In this document: positions 55,479 through 64,000 of the stretch, piece after piece | Position numbering within the stretch: position 1 is the first letter of the stretch | Layout: each line of letters opens with the position of its first letter | Origin: Streptomyces himalayensis subsp. himalayensis | GTDB lineage: Bacteria; Actinomycetota; Actinomycetes; Streptomycetales; Streptomycetaceae | Length of the DNA stretch: 64,000 bases | Assembly: GCF_013778455.1 (NCBI RefSeq) | Contig: NZ_JACEHE010000024.1 | Span: forward strand, 1 to 64,000 | Reading direction: 5' to 3' | Notes under the pieces: model-generated | The model's database searches: none | Seen by the model: the letters and a program-made list of their open reading frames with translations, nothing else | What the model was told of the DNA's origin: nothing | Made by a program: the position numbers and the translations under genes

Positions 55479-56378
55479 CTACGACCAGGTGCTCCCGGTC
55501 AGCAGCTCGTACGCCTCCGCGTACTTCGCCCGCGTCGCCTCCACGATGTGTTCCGGGAGCGCCGGCGGCGGCTGCTCGCTCTTGCGGTCCCAGCCGGACT
55601 CGGCCGACGTCAGCCAGTCCCGTACGAACTGCTTGTCGTAGGACGGCTGGGCCTGCCCCGGCTGCCAGGCGTCGGCGGGCCAGAAGCGGGAGGAGTCGGG
55701 CGTCAGCACCTCGTCGGCGAGCACGAGCGCCTCGCCGTCGAAGCCGAACTCGAACTTCGTGTCGGCCAGGATGATCCCGCGCTCCCGGGCGATGTCACGG
55801 GCACGGGCGTAGACGGCGAGGGTCACCTGGCGCAGTTGGGCGGCGGTGTCCGCGCCCACCTGGCGCGCGACCTCCTCATACGACACGTTCTCGTCGTGTT
55901 CGCCGACCGCTGCCTTGGTCGCGGGCGTGAAGATCGGGGCGGGCAGCTCCGAGCCGTCGACGAGTCCCTCGGGGAGGGCCAGGCCGCACACCGTGCGCGA
56001 CTGCTCGTACTCGACGAGGCCCGAACCCGTCAGATAGCCGCGCGCCACGCACTCGACCGGGACCATCCGCAGCGACTTGCAGATCAGCGTGCGGCCCTCC
56101 CAGTCGGCCGGCGCGCCCGGCGGCAGCTCTGTGCTCAGCACATGGTTCGGGGCCAGGTCGGCGAGCTGGTCGAACCACCACAGCGACAGCTGGGTGAGGA
56201 TGCGGCCCTTCTCGGGGATCTCCGTGGGGAGCACCCAGTCGTACGCGGAGAGGCGGTCGCTGGCGACCATGACGAGGTCGCCGGCCTCGTTCTGGTACAG
56301 ATCGCGCACCTTGCCGGTGTGCAGATGCACCAGGCCCGGAACCTCGATCGGTTCGGGCTTCTCAACGAATCCGGACAC
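55479..56378 (-). CDS. purC: SAICAR synthase
   Basis: A 299-residue phosphoribosylaminoimidazole-succinocarboxamide synthase, joining CAIR and aspartate with ATP. Motifs: GKVRDLYQNEAGDLVMVASD, SAYDWVLPTEIPEKGRILTQ, PVECVARGYLTGSG and LADTKFEFGFDGEALVLADE. Length is typical of the monofunctional actinobacterial enzyme. Single gene. Confidence 0.97.
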   Translation of the reverse strand: MSGFVEKPEPIEVPGLVHLHTGKVRDLYQNEAGDLVMVASDRLSAYDWVLPTEIPEKGRILTQLSLWWFDQLADLAPNHVLSTELPPGAPADWEGRTLICKSLRMVPVECVARGYLTGSGLVEYEQSRTVCGLALPEGLVDGSELPAPIFTPATKAAVGEHDENVSYEEVARQVGADTAAQLRQVTLAVYARARDIARERGIILADTKFEFGFDGEALVLADEVLTPDSSRFWPADAWQPGQAQPSYDKQFVRDWLTSAESGWDRKSEQPPPALPEHIVEATRAKYAEAYELLTGSTWS

Positions 56379-56540
56379 GGTTCCTCCCCGTGGTTCTGTC
56401 TGATGTGCTGCCTCGATTCTCCCGTATGCGTGCGGTGGCCCTTGCCAGGGGTCGACTGCGGCACGCCTGCGGTGGCCCGGTCAGGCGTGTGGGGAGGATG
56501 GCCGAGGGGGGAATGGACGCGCGGGGCGGTGGGGATCGCG

Positions 56541-58589
56541 TCAGGCGCGTTTGCAGATGCGGTCCAGGAGGTTGGCCGTGGCTCGCTGGATGCGTTCGTC
56601 GACGTGGCCCGGGCGGTCCAGCGCCGGGGACCATGCGAAGGTGCCGGACGCGAAGACGAGTGCGCCGGACGGGGCGCGGTACAGGGACGTCTCCTGGTGG
56701 CGCTGCACGCCCTCGCCGTCCTGGTACGGGGAGTGGGCCAGCAGGATGCGCCGCCGGTGCTCGGGGAGCACGGTCCGCGGGAAGTAGCGGTCGGCCTCGC
56801 CCGCGACCAGGCCGTCGATCTCGTCGCCTTCGTGCGCGCCGGTCGACTCCCACAGCCAGTGATCGGCGTTGCGGACGACGAGGGGGTGCGGCTCCGGCAC
56901 GCGGCCCGCGTACTGGATGCCCATCAGCTGCTGCTCGGGCCGGTCGACCTCGCGCCAGAGCGCAGGCTTTCCCGGGCCTCTGCGCTTGCGGCAGGTCAGG
57001 AGGCGGTCCGGTGCGCCGGAGGGGGACGGGCCGAGCTCGACCTGCCAGTACATGGTGTTGGCGGACAGGAAGACGAGCGAGGTGCCGTGCTCACGGGCGA
57101 GCTCGGTCACGCGGCGCATCGGGACCGACCAGTACTCGTCGTGTCCCGGGAAGACCAGGCCGCGGTAGCGGGTGGGGTCGACACGGCCCGCGTGCAGATC
57201 GCGGGTGTCGGCGTACGCGAGGTCGTATCCGTACCGCTCGGCCCAGCGGATGAAGTCGTACGCGTGACCGACGTGGAGAGGCAGCCCCGCACCCGCGTAC
57301 GGGCGGTCGAAGGAGACCGTCACGGCGGCCTCGCTCTCGCCGAGCAGCCGGCCGTTCTCGTCCCACGCGTGGTAGAGGCTGGCGCCGCTGTGGCCGTCCT
57401 CCGGGTAGAGGTTGTACGCCTGCCAGGTGATGTCGGGCAGGAGGAGGAGCAGATCGGCGGGCTTGTGGTCGCGGACGGTGAAGGGGACGTGGGAGCGGTA
57501 GCCGTCTGCGGTGGTCAGGACGGCGACGTATGCCCCGATGTTCCAGTACGACGGGATCTGCAGGCGCCAGGACAGCCACCAGTGATGACAGGAGACCGTG
57601 CGGTCGGCGGTGAGCGGGGGTGGCTGGACGATGCCGGAGAGGCGGGGGCTCGTGGTGATCTTCGCGGCGCCGTCGCCTTCGTAGTGCCCGATCCGGTAGA
57701 TGTCGACGCTGAACTGCTGCGGCGGGTCGACGGTCACGTGGAAGTCGATCGCCTCGCCGGGGGCGGCCGCGCCGGTGGACGTGAACCCCTTGATCTGGCG
57801 GTGCACGTCGTCGGCGGTTCGGGGGCCGCCCGTACGGGGGGCCGGGATCCGTGCGGCGCCGGGGGCCGGTGCGTGGTCGACGTACCACGGGACCACCTGG
57901 CCGGTGTCGTCGAAGTAGTGCTCGCTGCCGCGGAGCCAGGGCAGGGGGCCCTGGCCGAAGGGGTCGGTCACGGCGTGCGCGAGGGCACCGGATTCCCAGC
58001 GGCGGATCACGGGCTGGGAGGAGCTCATCGGGGGCTGAGCTGGGGTCGGTGGTGGCTGGGGTGAGGTCGGTGGGGGCTGGGGTGAGGCCGGTGGGGGCTC
58101 GGGTGAGGCCGGTCGGGGCTCGGCTGACGCCGGTGCTGGCTCGGCTGACGCCGGTGCTGGCTGGGGTGAGGCGGCCAGGGACTGCTGTGAGGCGGCCGGA
58201 GGCTGCTGTGAGGTGGCCGGGGGCTGGGGTGAGGCGGCCGGGGGCTGCTGTGAGGCGGCCGGGGGCTGGGGTGAGGCGGCCAGGGACTGCTGTGAGGCGG
58301 CCGGGGGCTGGGGTGCCTTGGGGGGTAGTGGGTGGGCTTCGGCTTCTGACATCTGCGGGGGCACGGTCGGTCCCGGCTCCGTCCCCGCCGAGGGGCCGGT
58401 CGACTTCGGGGGAGGGGTCGGATGCGGCCGCTCGGTCGGCTGCGTTTGCGCCGCCGGCCGCGGCTCTGCCTGCGGCTGCGACTGCGCCGACGGCTGCGAC
58501 TGCGTCGGTGGCTGCGGTCGTTCGGTCCGCTTCGGCCGCTGCTCCGTCTCCTCCGGCCTTGTGCCCTGCTCGCCACGATCCGGCCCCAT
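56541..58589 (-). CDS. Large protein with N,N-dimethylformamidase-type C-terminal domain
   Basis: A 682-residue protein. The first 200 residues are disordered, with PPAASQQ and PPPASPQ repeats. The remainder resembles the domain of the N,N-dimethylformamidase large subunit: beta-rich QFSVDIYRIGHYEGDGAAKI, then DYLYPEDGHSG-like NLYPEDGHSGASLYHAWDEN, RGLVFPGHDEYWSVPMRRV and FLSANTMYWQVEL. These are conserved in actinobacterial homologues whose activity is unknown. I start at ATG 58589 behind GGAGGGGAG; the open frame runs further to 58703. Confidence 0.75.
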   Translation of the reverse strand: MGPDRGEQGTRPEETEQRPKRTERPQPPTQSQPSAQSQPQAEPRPAAQTQPTERPHPTPPPKSTGPSAGTEPGPTVPPQMSEAEAHPLPPKAPQPPAASQQSLAASPQPPAASQQPPAASPQPPATSQQPPAASQQSLAASPQPAPASAEPAPASAEPRPASPEPPPASPQPPPTSPQPPPTPAQPPMSSSQPVIRRWESGALAHAVTDPFGQGPLPWLRGSEHYFDDTGQVVPWYVDHAPAPGAARIPAPRTGGPRTADDVHRQIKGFTSTGAAAPGEAIDFHVTVDPPQQFSVDIYRIGHYEGDGAAKITTSPRLSGIVQPPPLTADRTVSCHHWWLSWRLQIPSYWNIGAYVAVLTTADGYRSHVPFTVRDHKPADLLLLLPDITWQAYNLYPEDGHSGASLYHAWDENGRLLGESEAAVTVSFDRPYAGAGLPLHVGHAYDFIRWAERYGYDLAYADTRDLHAGRVDPTRYRGLVFPGHDEYWSVPMRRVTELAREHGTSLVFLSANTMYWQVELGPSPSGAPDRLLTCRKRRGPGKPALWREVDRPEQQLMGIQYAGRVPEPHPLVVRNADHWLWESTGAHEGDEIDGLVAGEADRYFPRTVLPEHRRRILLAHSPYQDGEGVQRHQETSLYRAPSGALVFASGTFAWSPALDRPGHVDERIQRATANLLDRICKRA

Positions 58590-58863
58590 TGCCTGCTCCC
58601 CTCCCTCATGTCCCGGAGTCCTTGTCCTTGCGTGCGCCGTATCCCGGAGAACTTGTGGATCGGACGCCATACGGCCGCGCATCAGTCGGCCGATACCCAG
58701 CACATCACATTACGCACTCACTCCGTCACCGTTCGTTGTGAATTGACTCGATCCGGAGTGGGCAGCCTCCGGGTCGGCCGGCGTGGGACGGAGCGCCGCC
58801 AGACGAGTACTGCTATGCCCGGCCGTCGACCCACGGCGGCTGTCCGACGCCATAACGGGCAGG

Positions 58864-60945
58864 TCAGACCAGCCGTACCGGCTTCTCCGGGCGGACTCCC
58901 AGGCGTGCGATCCAGCCACGCAACGGCTCCGGATCGCCGTCTTCCACAAGTCTCAGAACCAGCGGCGTAAGGTCCGCCGCGCGTTCGCCGCCGACCAGGA
59001 GCGCCGGCCCGTCGAGCCAGTCGAGGCCGGGAGCGGCCCCGGCGGTGTCCACGGCGGCGCAGCACACCATCGCCGTGACATGGTCGGTCAGCAGCTCACG
59101 GCCGGTACGCGGCGGCTGTGACGGGAAGAGCGGCAGCATGCCGTCGTCCCACAGGCCATCGCCCCCTCCCGTACCGGCGCCAGGAGTGCTACCGGAACGA
59201 TCCGCCGCAGCAGAGCGCGCGTCCGGGGACGCGGACTCCTCCCGGGCCAGCTCCGCGCTGAGACACGCCGCGAGGGCTTCGCCCCGCCCGTGTTCGCCAT
59301 GCGGGGGTATGCCGGGGTCGGCCACGTCGGTGCGGGCCGCGTCGGAGTCGGCCATATCGGTGCAGGCCGCGTCGGAGCCGGTGTTCGGGGGGGCCTCCGC
59401 GCGGGCGCCTCCGTCTGCGCCGGCACCCGCATCGGCACCGGCACCGGCACCCGCCTCGGCACCCGCATCGGCGCCGACTGCGCGGGGCGCGGGCGATGCG
59501 GCAGCAGGTGCCGGCTTGGGCGTCGGGCCGTACGTAGGCGCGGTGGGAGCAGCCGGGGACGGGGAGCCTGGAGCTGCGGTGCGTGGTGGAGCTGCGGCGG
59601 GTGCTGCAGGTGTCGAGCTTGTCGACGGGCCGGTGCCGCGGACGGTGAGGTGGTCCATCACTCGCGCCAGGGTCGGACCCTCCGAGTGGGGCGCCGCGGC
59701 GTGTCCGGCCGTGCGGGGCAGAGGCCACAGGGCGTCCAGTACACGATGCAGGCGCGCCGCGTCCGTACGCCACTTGCGGTCGACCACCTCGTCCGGATAT
59801 TCCTGCCAGCTCACCGGCGCCCAGTCGGGCCCCGGCTCCGCAGGCCCGCCGTGGAAGAGGTGGGCGGCGAGCAGGGACGCCGCCTCGTCCACCGCGCCCG
59901 GCTCCTCCAGCAGATCACAGGCCGGCCGCTCCCCGAGCCGGGAGGCGAAGCCCTCGGCGAGGCGGTCGCGGCGCGAGAGCTCGGTGAGGGCGGCCACCAC
60001 ACCCGCGTCGAGCCGGGACGGCCAGCGCCCCATCCGCCATGCCGGCAGTGCGACCCGTGTCAGAAGCCGGTCCCATCCGGCGTACGCCAGGCCCACCTGT
60101 TCCTGAGCGACGATCCGCAGACCGTAGTCCACAGCCTGTGCACGCTCGGCGGCCGCTGCCGCCACACCCCGCTCCATCTCGGCCGCATGCCCGCGACAGC
60201 TGCGCAGCAGGAGCCGGGCCACCCACCCGACGGACGCGAGCACCGCCCGGGACAGCGGCCCCCTCCTGGGTACGGACGTCACCGCGACCGCCGCGTCCAA
60301 CCCTCGTACGAAGCGTCGGGCCGCGGATATGTCGGGGTGCGCGGAAGGCCCCGTACCAGCGACGACCGGGGCGAGCACCGCCCGCAGTTCACCGACGCGC
60401 ATCCACCACAGGAACGGGGATCCGATGACCAGGACCGGCGCCGCCGTGCCCCGGCGCGACCGGGCCGATGCCGTCTGCACGCCGCGTATCGCGCCACGTA
60501 TGTCGTCTCTTCCTTCGGCAGCAGGCGGGCCGTGCGCCGGGTGGGTGCGGTCCTCGAGCCAGCTGTCGCAGTCCGGGGTCAGCGCTATCGCCGAGGGTGC
60601 GGGCACGTCGAGCCGGTCCGCGAGGTCCCTCACCATCCGGTAGAGGTCGGGGGCGGACGCCTCCGGGATCGACACTGTGGGACTCACCGCCGGTCTGGAG
60701 CGGGCTATGACGAGAGCAACGCCCGCTGCGGCGACCAGCACGGCGACGGCGAGCAACGTCACGATCCACCGGAGGGCGTCCCAGCCACGGCCGCCCATAT
60801 GCCCGGTGGCGCCGCCGGCCAGCAGTACGACGGCGACGGCGGCGGGCAGCAGAGCAACGGCCAGCGCCCTGCTGCGGATGCGCAGCACGGCGAGGGCCCG
60901 GGAGCGCGCGACCTGCGCGCCCACCTCCACAGCCATACCGGACAC
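58864..60945 (-). CDS. Membrane protein, degenerate M48-peptidase-like
   Basis: A 693-residue protein. Two hydrophobic segments lie near the N-terminus (ALLPAAVAVVLLAGG; IVTLLAVAVLVAAAGVALVI). The following part, LADRLDVPAPSAIALTPDCD then VLVIGSPFLWWMRVGELRAV, has the layout of HtpX/M48 membrane proteases, but where HExxH should follow ELRAVLA the sequence is PVVAGTG, so the zinc site is lost. The C-terminal 250 residues contain a long Ala/Gly/Pro linker and a folded tail ending LRGWIARLGVRPEKPVRLV. Probably a structural or regulatory protein conserved between purC and purD. Confidence 0.68.
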   Translation of the reverse strand: MSGMAVEVGAQVARSRALAVLRIRSRALAVALLPAAVAVVLLAGGATGHMGGRGWDALRWIVTLLAVAVLVAAAGVALVIARSRPAVSPTVSIPEASAPDLYRMVRDLADRLDVPAPSAIALTPDCDSWLEDRTHPAHGPPAAEGRDDIRGAIRGVQTASARSRRGTAAPVLVIGSPFLWWMRVGELRAVLAPVVAGTGPSAHPDISAARRFVRGLDAAVAVTSVPRRGPLSRAVLASVGWVARLLLRSCRGHAAEMERGVAAAAAERAQAVDYGLRIVAQEQVGLAYAGWDRLLTRVALPAWRMGRWPSRLDAGVVAALTELSRRDRLAEGFASRLGERPACDLLEEPGAVDEAASLLAAHLFHGGPAEPGPDWAPVSWQEYPDEVVDRKWRTDAARLHRVLDALWPLPRTAGHAAAPHSEGPTLARVMDHLTVRGTGPSTSSTPAAPAAAPPRTAAPGSPSPAAPTAPTYGPTPKPAPAAASPAPRAVGADAGAEAGAGAGADAGAGADGGARAEAPPNTGSDAACTDMADSDAARTDVADPGIPPHGEHGRGEALAACLSAELAREESASPDARSAAADRSGSTPGAGTGGGDGLWDDGMLPLFPSQPPRTGRELLTDHVTAMVCCAAVDTAGAAPGLDWLDGPALLVGGERAADLTPLVLRLVEDGDPEPLRGWIARLGVRPEKPVRLV

Positions 60946-61498
60946 GACCGGATGTCACCCCCTAGTGCCCGCCCGGCGCGTGCTGTGCCAGCCACCGCCG
61001 TCGGACGTCCTTGGCGTTGCTCACTCCCCCACTGTGGCACCCACCACTGACATCGCAATGCCGGTGGGCCAAGTGCCGGAACGCTTGCGCCGCACCCTAG
61101 TTGGGGCTCCCGCCCGCGTCAGCCGGATGGGTCAGCGCTCACTCGATGGAGGGGCTTTGGGTAGAGGTGGATGACAGGTGGGTGAGGCTTGGGCCCTGAA
61201 TCGGAGGGGATCCGGGTGTCGGGGCTGTGGGCTGGGCGCCGGAAGTCTCCGGGGCCGGGGCCGACGGCCCGGGGCTGTGGCCCCACGGCCGGATTCTCCG
61301 GTGCAGGCCGACGGCCCGTCGGCCGGAGCCCGGACTCTCCGAGTCCGAGGCCGACGGCCCGGGACGGTGCCAGGGCAGGAATCTCCGAGCCCGAGCCCGA
61401 GCCGGAGCCGGAGGCCGGCAGCCCGTGCTGTGGCCGGGGCCGGATGCACCGGTCCGGGGGTCCAGGGCTCAGGCATGCGGGCCCCCGGAATCGGAGCT
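60946..61498. other. Intergenic low-complexity region
   Basis: No gene is supported. Between 61240 and 61420 short repeats of GCCGACGGCCCG and GAGCCCGAGCC occur. These inflate open frames on both strands, none of which looks like protein. Confidence 0.5.
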
Positions 61499-62758
61499 TC
61501 AGTCCCCAGCGGCCTCCGCCGCCTTCGCGGCGATGTCCGTGCGGTGCTGGGAGCCTTCCAGCTGGATGCGGGACAGCGCCGTGTACGCGCGCTCGCGCGC
61601 CTGCGTGAGGTCCGCGCCGGTCGCTGTCACCGACAAGACGCGCCCGCCCGCGCTCACGACGGCGGGGCCGTCCTGCTTCGTGCCGGCATGCAGCACGTAC
61701 GCGTGGGGGGCATCCTGCGCCGCCACCTCGTCGAGGCCTTCGATGGCGTCACCGGTACGCGGCGTGCCCGGGTAGTTGTGCGAGGCGACGACCACCGTCA
61801 CGGCGGCGTCGTCGCTCCAGCGCAGCGGCTCGAGGTCGGCCAGCGTGCCGTTTGCGGCGGCCAGGAGCACCCCGGCGAGCGGCGTCTTCAGACGCGCCAG
61901 CACCACCTGGGTCTCGGGGTCGCCGAAGCGCGCGTTGAACTCGATGACCCGTACGCCGCGCGCGGTGATCGCCAGACCGGCGTAGAGGAGACCGGAGAAC
62001 GGCGTACCGCGCCGCCGCAGCTCGTCCACCGTCGGCTGCAGGACGGTCTGGAGGACCTCGTCGACCAGCTTCGGGTCGGCCCACGGCAGCGGCGAGTACG
62101 CACCCATGCCGCCGGTGTTCGGGCCCTCGTCGTTGTCGAGGGCGCGCTTGAAGTCCTGCGCGGGCTGCAGGGGAACGACGGTCGTACCGTCGGTGATCGC
62201 GAAGAGCGAGACCTCCGGGCCGTCCAGGTACTCCTCGATGACCACGCGGTCGCACGCGTTCGCGTGGGCCCTCGCGGCCTCGATGTGGCCCGTGACGACG
62301 ACGCCCTTGCCCGCGGCGAGGCCGTCGTCCTTGACGACGTACGGGGCGCCGAACGCGTCGAGCGCCTCGTCCACCTCGTCCGGCGTGGTGCACACGTAGC
62401 TGCGGGCGGTGGGGACTCCGGCCGCGGCCATGACCTCCTTGGCAAAGGCCTTGGACCCCTCCAGCTGCGCCGCCTCCTTCGAGGGGCCGAAGCAGGGGAT
62501 GCCCGCCGCGCGCACGGCGTCCGCGACGCCGGCCACGAGCGGCGCCTCGGGGCCGACCACGACCAGGTCGGCCTCCACCTCCGTGGCCAGGGCGGCGACG
62601 GCCGCGCCGTCGAGGGCGTCGACCGCGTGCAGCTCGGCCACCTCGGCGATGCCCGCGTTACCGGGAGCGCAGTGCAGGGCGGAGACGTCGGGGTCGAGGG
62701 ACAGAGAGCGGCACAGGGCGTGTTCGCGGGCGCCGCTGCCGATGACGAGGACCTTCAC
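61499..62758 (-). CDS. purD: Phosphoribosylamine-glycine ligase
   Basis: A 419-residue ATP-grasp enzyme, second step of purine synthesis (phosphoribosylamine to GAR). Motifs: KVLVIGSGAREHALCRSLSL, VVVGPEAPLVAGVADAVRA, AAGKGVVVTGHIEAARAH, VIEEYLDGPEVSLFAITDG and VIEFNARFGDPETQVVLARL. Length is normal. ATG 62758. Confidence 0.97.
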   Translation of the reverse strand: MKVLVIGSGAREHALCRSLSLDPDVSALHCAPGNAGIAEVAELHAVDALDGAAVAALATEVEADLVVVGPEAPLVAGVADAVRAAGIPCFGPSKEAAQLEGSKAFAKEVMAAAGVPTARSYVCTTPDEVDEALDAFGAPYVVKDDGLAAGKGVVVTGHIEAARAHANACDRVVIEEYLDGPEVSLFAITDGTTVVPLQPAQDFKRALDNDEGPNTGGMGAYSPLPWADPKLVDEVLQTVLQPTVDELRRRGTPFSGLLYAGLAITARGVRVIEFNARFGDPETQVVLARLKTPLAGVLLAAANGTLADLEPLRWSDDAAVTVVVASHNYPGTPRTGDAIEGLDEVAAQDAPHAYVLHAGTKQDGPAVVSAGGRVLSVTATGADLTQARERAYTALSRIQLEGSQHRTDIAAKAAEAAGD

Positions 62759-62925
62759 GGCAGCCAGCCTAACCGCCGACGGCGTATGCGCTTGTACGGG
62801 CTTCCGAAGGTGGGGGTGGGGAGCGTTTGTGCGTTCCTCCAGCCTGCCGCCCCGCCGACGCGCTCAAACGTTGGAGAACTCGCCCTGTTCGTTGGACTAC
62901 TCCGGTGTTCGCTGGAGTACTCCCC

Positions 62926-64000
62926 CTACTCGTTGGAGTACTCCTCCACGACCGTCGCGCCCAGCTCCCGGACGATCAGGTCATGGCCGGACAGGGCCGA
63001 CTCGTCGAGATCCGGGTCGTCGGCCTCGGGAACGTCGTCCTCGGGGGCGACATGGCGCCGCTCCGCCTCGCGGCGCTCCGGCTCGGAGGGCGAGGACTGC
63101 GGCGGCCCTGGCCGCGCGGGCGCCGCCGAAGCAGGGGGCTGGGGCTGGGCATGGGCGGGGGCCTGGGCCGAGGGAGCGGCCGGTCGCGGAGCCGAGGCCG
63201 GTGGCTGCTGAGCGACCGGGCGCGGCGTGGCCGGTCCACCGCCACCCGCGGCGAAACCGCTGTTGAACCCCCCGCCGGAGGCGGGCGGCGATGCGGCACC
63301 GCCACCCGACGGGTCGACGATCGCCTCGACCTTCCACTGCACGTTGAACTGCTCGGCCAGCGCCTGACGCAGTACGTCCTCGCTGCCACTGCTCGCGAAG
63401 TTGTCCCGGGCACCGGCATTGACGAACCCGAGCTGCAGGGTCGTCCCGTCGAACCCTGTGACCTGGGCGTTCTGGCTGAGCAGGATCCAGGTGAAGCGCC
63501 TTCGGTTCTTGACGGCCTCGAGGATGTTCGGCCACAGGGCTCGCGGGTCGAGGCCTCCGGAGGCGGGCTGCTGCGCGGACGATGCCGGCGGCTGCGGTGC
63601 CTGCGGCGGCTGCGCGGGCCCTGCCGAGGGCGCATACGGCTGTGGACCCGACTGGGCAGATGCGGTCACCGATGGCGTGGAGCCGCCGGGCGAGGTGCCA
63701 CTGGTCGCGGCTGCCCCCGCCGGGCCGGTTCCACCACCCGCCGCTGCCGCCGTGGGCCAGCCGCCCGGACGCCGCCCGCTGCCCGCCCCTGCTGCGGCCG
63801 CCGTCGGCCAGGCCCCAGGTGCGGACCCGGAAGACACAGAAGGTGCCGAAGGCGCAGAAGGTGCAGAAGGTACTGAAGGTGCTGAGGGGCCGGAAGGCGC
63901 TGAAGGCCCGGAAGATGCTGGGCGCCCAGAAGGCGCTGAGGGCCCGGAAGGCGCTGAAGGCCCGGAAGGCGCTGAAGGCCCGGAAGGCCCAGAGGACCCG
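62926..64000 (-). CDS. dnaX: DNA polymerase III subunit gamma/tau (C-terminal part)
   Basis: The frame is open through the right edge of the window, so the gene is cut there and its clamp-loader ATPase domain is outside. What is present is the tau-type C-terminus: a linker of GPSAPS/AAAAG repeats, then the conserved domain DPRALWPNILEAVKNRRRFT, ILLSQNAQVTGFDGTTLQLG and ALAEQFNVQWKVEAIVDPSG, then a second Pro/Gln/Ala linker and the acidic tail ending ELGATVVEEYSNE. Position beside purD agrees with S. coelicolor. Confidence 0.88.
   Translation of the reverse strand, partial: GSSGPSGPSAPSGPSAPSGPSAPSGRPASSGPSAPSGPSAPSVPSAPSAPSAPSVSSGSAPGAWPTAAAAGAGSGRRPGGWPTAAAAGGGTGPAGAAATSGTSPGGSTPSVTASAQSGPQPYAPSAGPAQPPQAPQPPASSAQQPASGGLDPRALWPNILEAVKNRRRFTWILLSQNAQVTGFDGTTLQLGFVNAGARDNFASSGSEDVLRQALAEQFNVQWKVEAIVDPSGGGAASPPASGGGFNSGFAAGGGGPATPRPVAQQPPASAPRPAAPSAQAPAHAQPQPPASAAPARPGPPQSSPSEPERREAERRHVAPEDDVPEADDPDLDESALSGHDLIVRELGATVVEEYSNE
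63840..64000. repeat. 18-bp coding repeat in the dnaX linker
   Basis: Imperfect copies of an 18-bp unit (GGAAGGCGCTGAAGGCCC on the plus strand) encode GPSAPS repeats and run to the window edge. Confidence 0.75.

Noticed and set aside
61132..61476. A 114-codon minus-strand frame in the purD downstream region
   Set aside because: Pro/Arg-rich low complexity from simple DNA repeats, no ribosome site and no conservation-like features.

Overview
The window is a piece of a Streptomyces core chromosome. The evidence is very high GC, frequent GTG starts with GGAGG-type ribosome binding sites, and a full set of Streptomyces landmarks: an AtrA-type TetR regulator next to a type II NADH dehydrogenase, the 68-residue BldC, valine dehydrogenase, an Lsr2-type nucleoid protein and the pur genes with dnaX at the right end. 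From memory of S. coelicolor this is the SCO4067-SCO4122 neighbourhood read backwards (AtrA = SCO4118, BldC = SCO4091, Vdh = SCO4089, LsrL = SCO4076).

Layout. 0-7 kb: MarR/MFS pair, PAS-SpoIIE-ATPase phosphatase, NDH-2 and AtrA. 7-12 kb: interspersed repeats, an orphan asparagine-synthase/lasso-cyclase-like protein with an altered PP-loop, and a SCO4114/NsdA-like regulator. 12-17 kb: LhgO, TrmB, a PrsW-type membrane protease, and an M23 endopeptidase behind a c-di-AMP riboswitch. 17-29 kb: initiator tRNA and tRNA-Lys, small secreted or hypothetical proteins, an amino acid permease with a start-codon hairpin, an FG-GAP protein, a DEAD-box helicase, a lipoprotein ending in a MITE-like element, a minimal zinc metallopeptidase and a metallophosphoesterase. 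28.9-35.1 kb: tRNA-Glu/Asp/Phe, with an integrated, decayed actinomycete integrative element (AICE) in tRNA-Phe bounded by 45-bp att repeats. 35.2-41 kb: disrupted copies of tRNA-Asp and tRNA-Phe, a frameshifted signal-peptidase remnant and HrpA. 41-45.5 kb: bldC, vdh and DUF3073. 45.7-64 kb: purine genes (purM-purF, purL-purQ-purS, purC, purD), lsrL, three tRNA-Gly genes around the scar of a deleted ABC/two-component operon, and the 3' part of dnaX.

How it works together. The housekeeping theme is de novo purine synthesis: PurF opens the pathway, PurD, PurSQL, PurM and PurC follow. Developmental and nucleoid regulators (AtrA, BldC, LsrL, the NsdA-like protein) are interspersed. The accessory part is genome flux centred on tRNA genes. 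The tRNA-Phe AICE has lost its replication and transfer genes and the integrase N-terminus but keeps a GntR repressor with a perfect operator palindrome, a YdcF-like protein and an unknown AT-richer cargo gene. Beside it, tRNA copies are interrupted exactly in the T-loop or anticodon loop by the same 28-29 bp GC-rich motif in opposite orientations. That is the least explained signal in the window.
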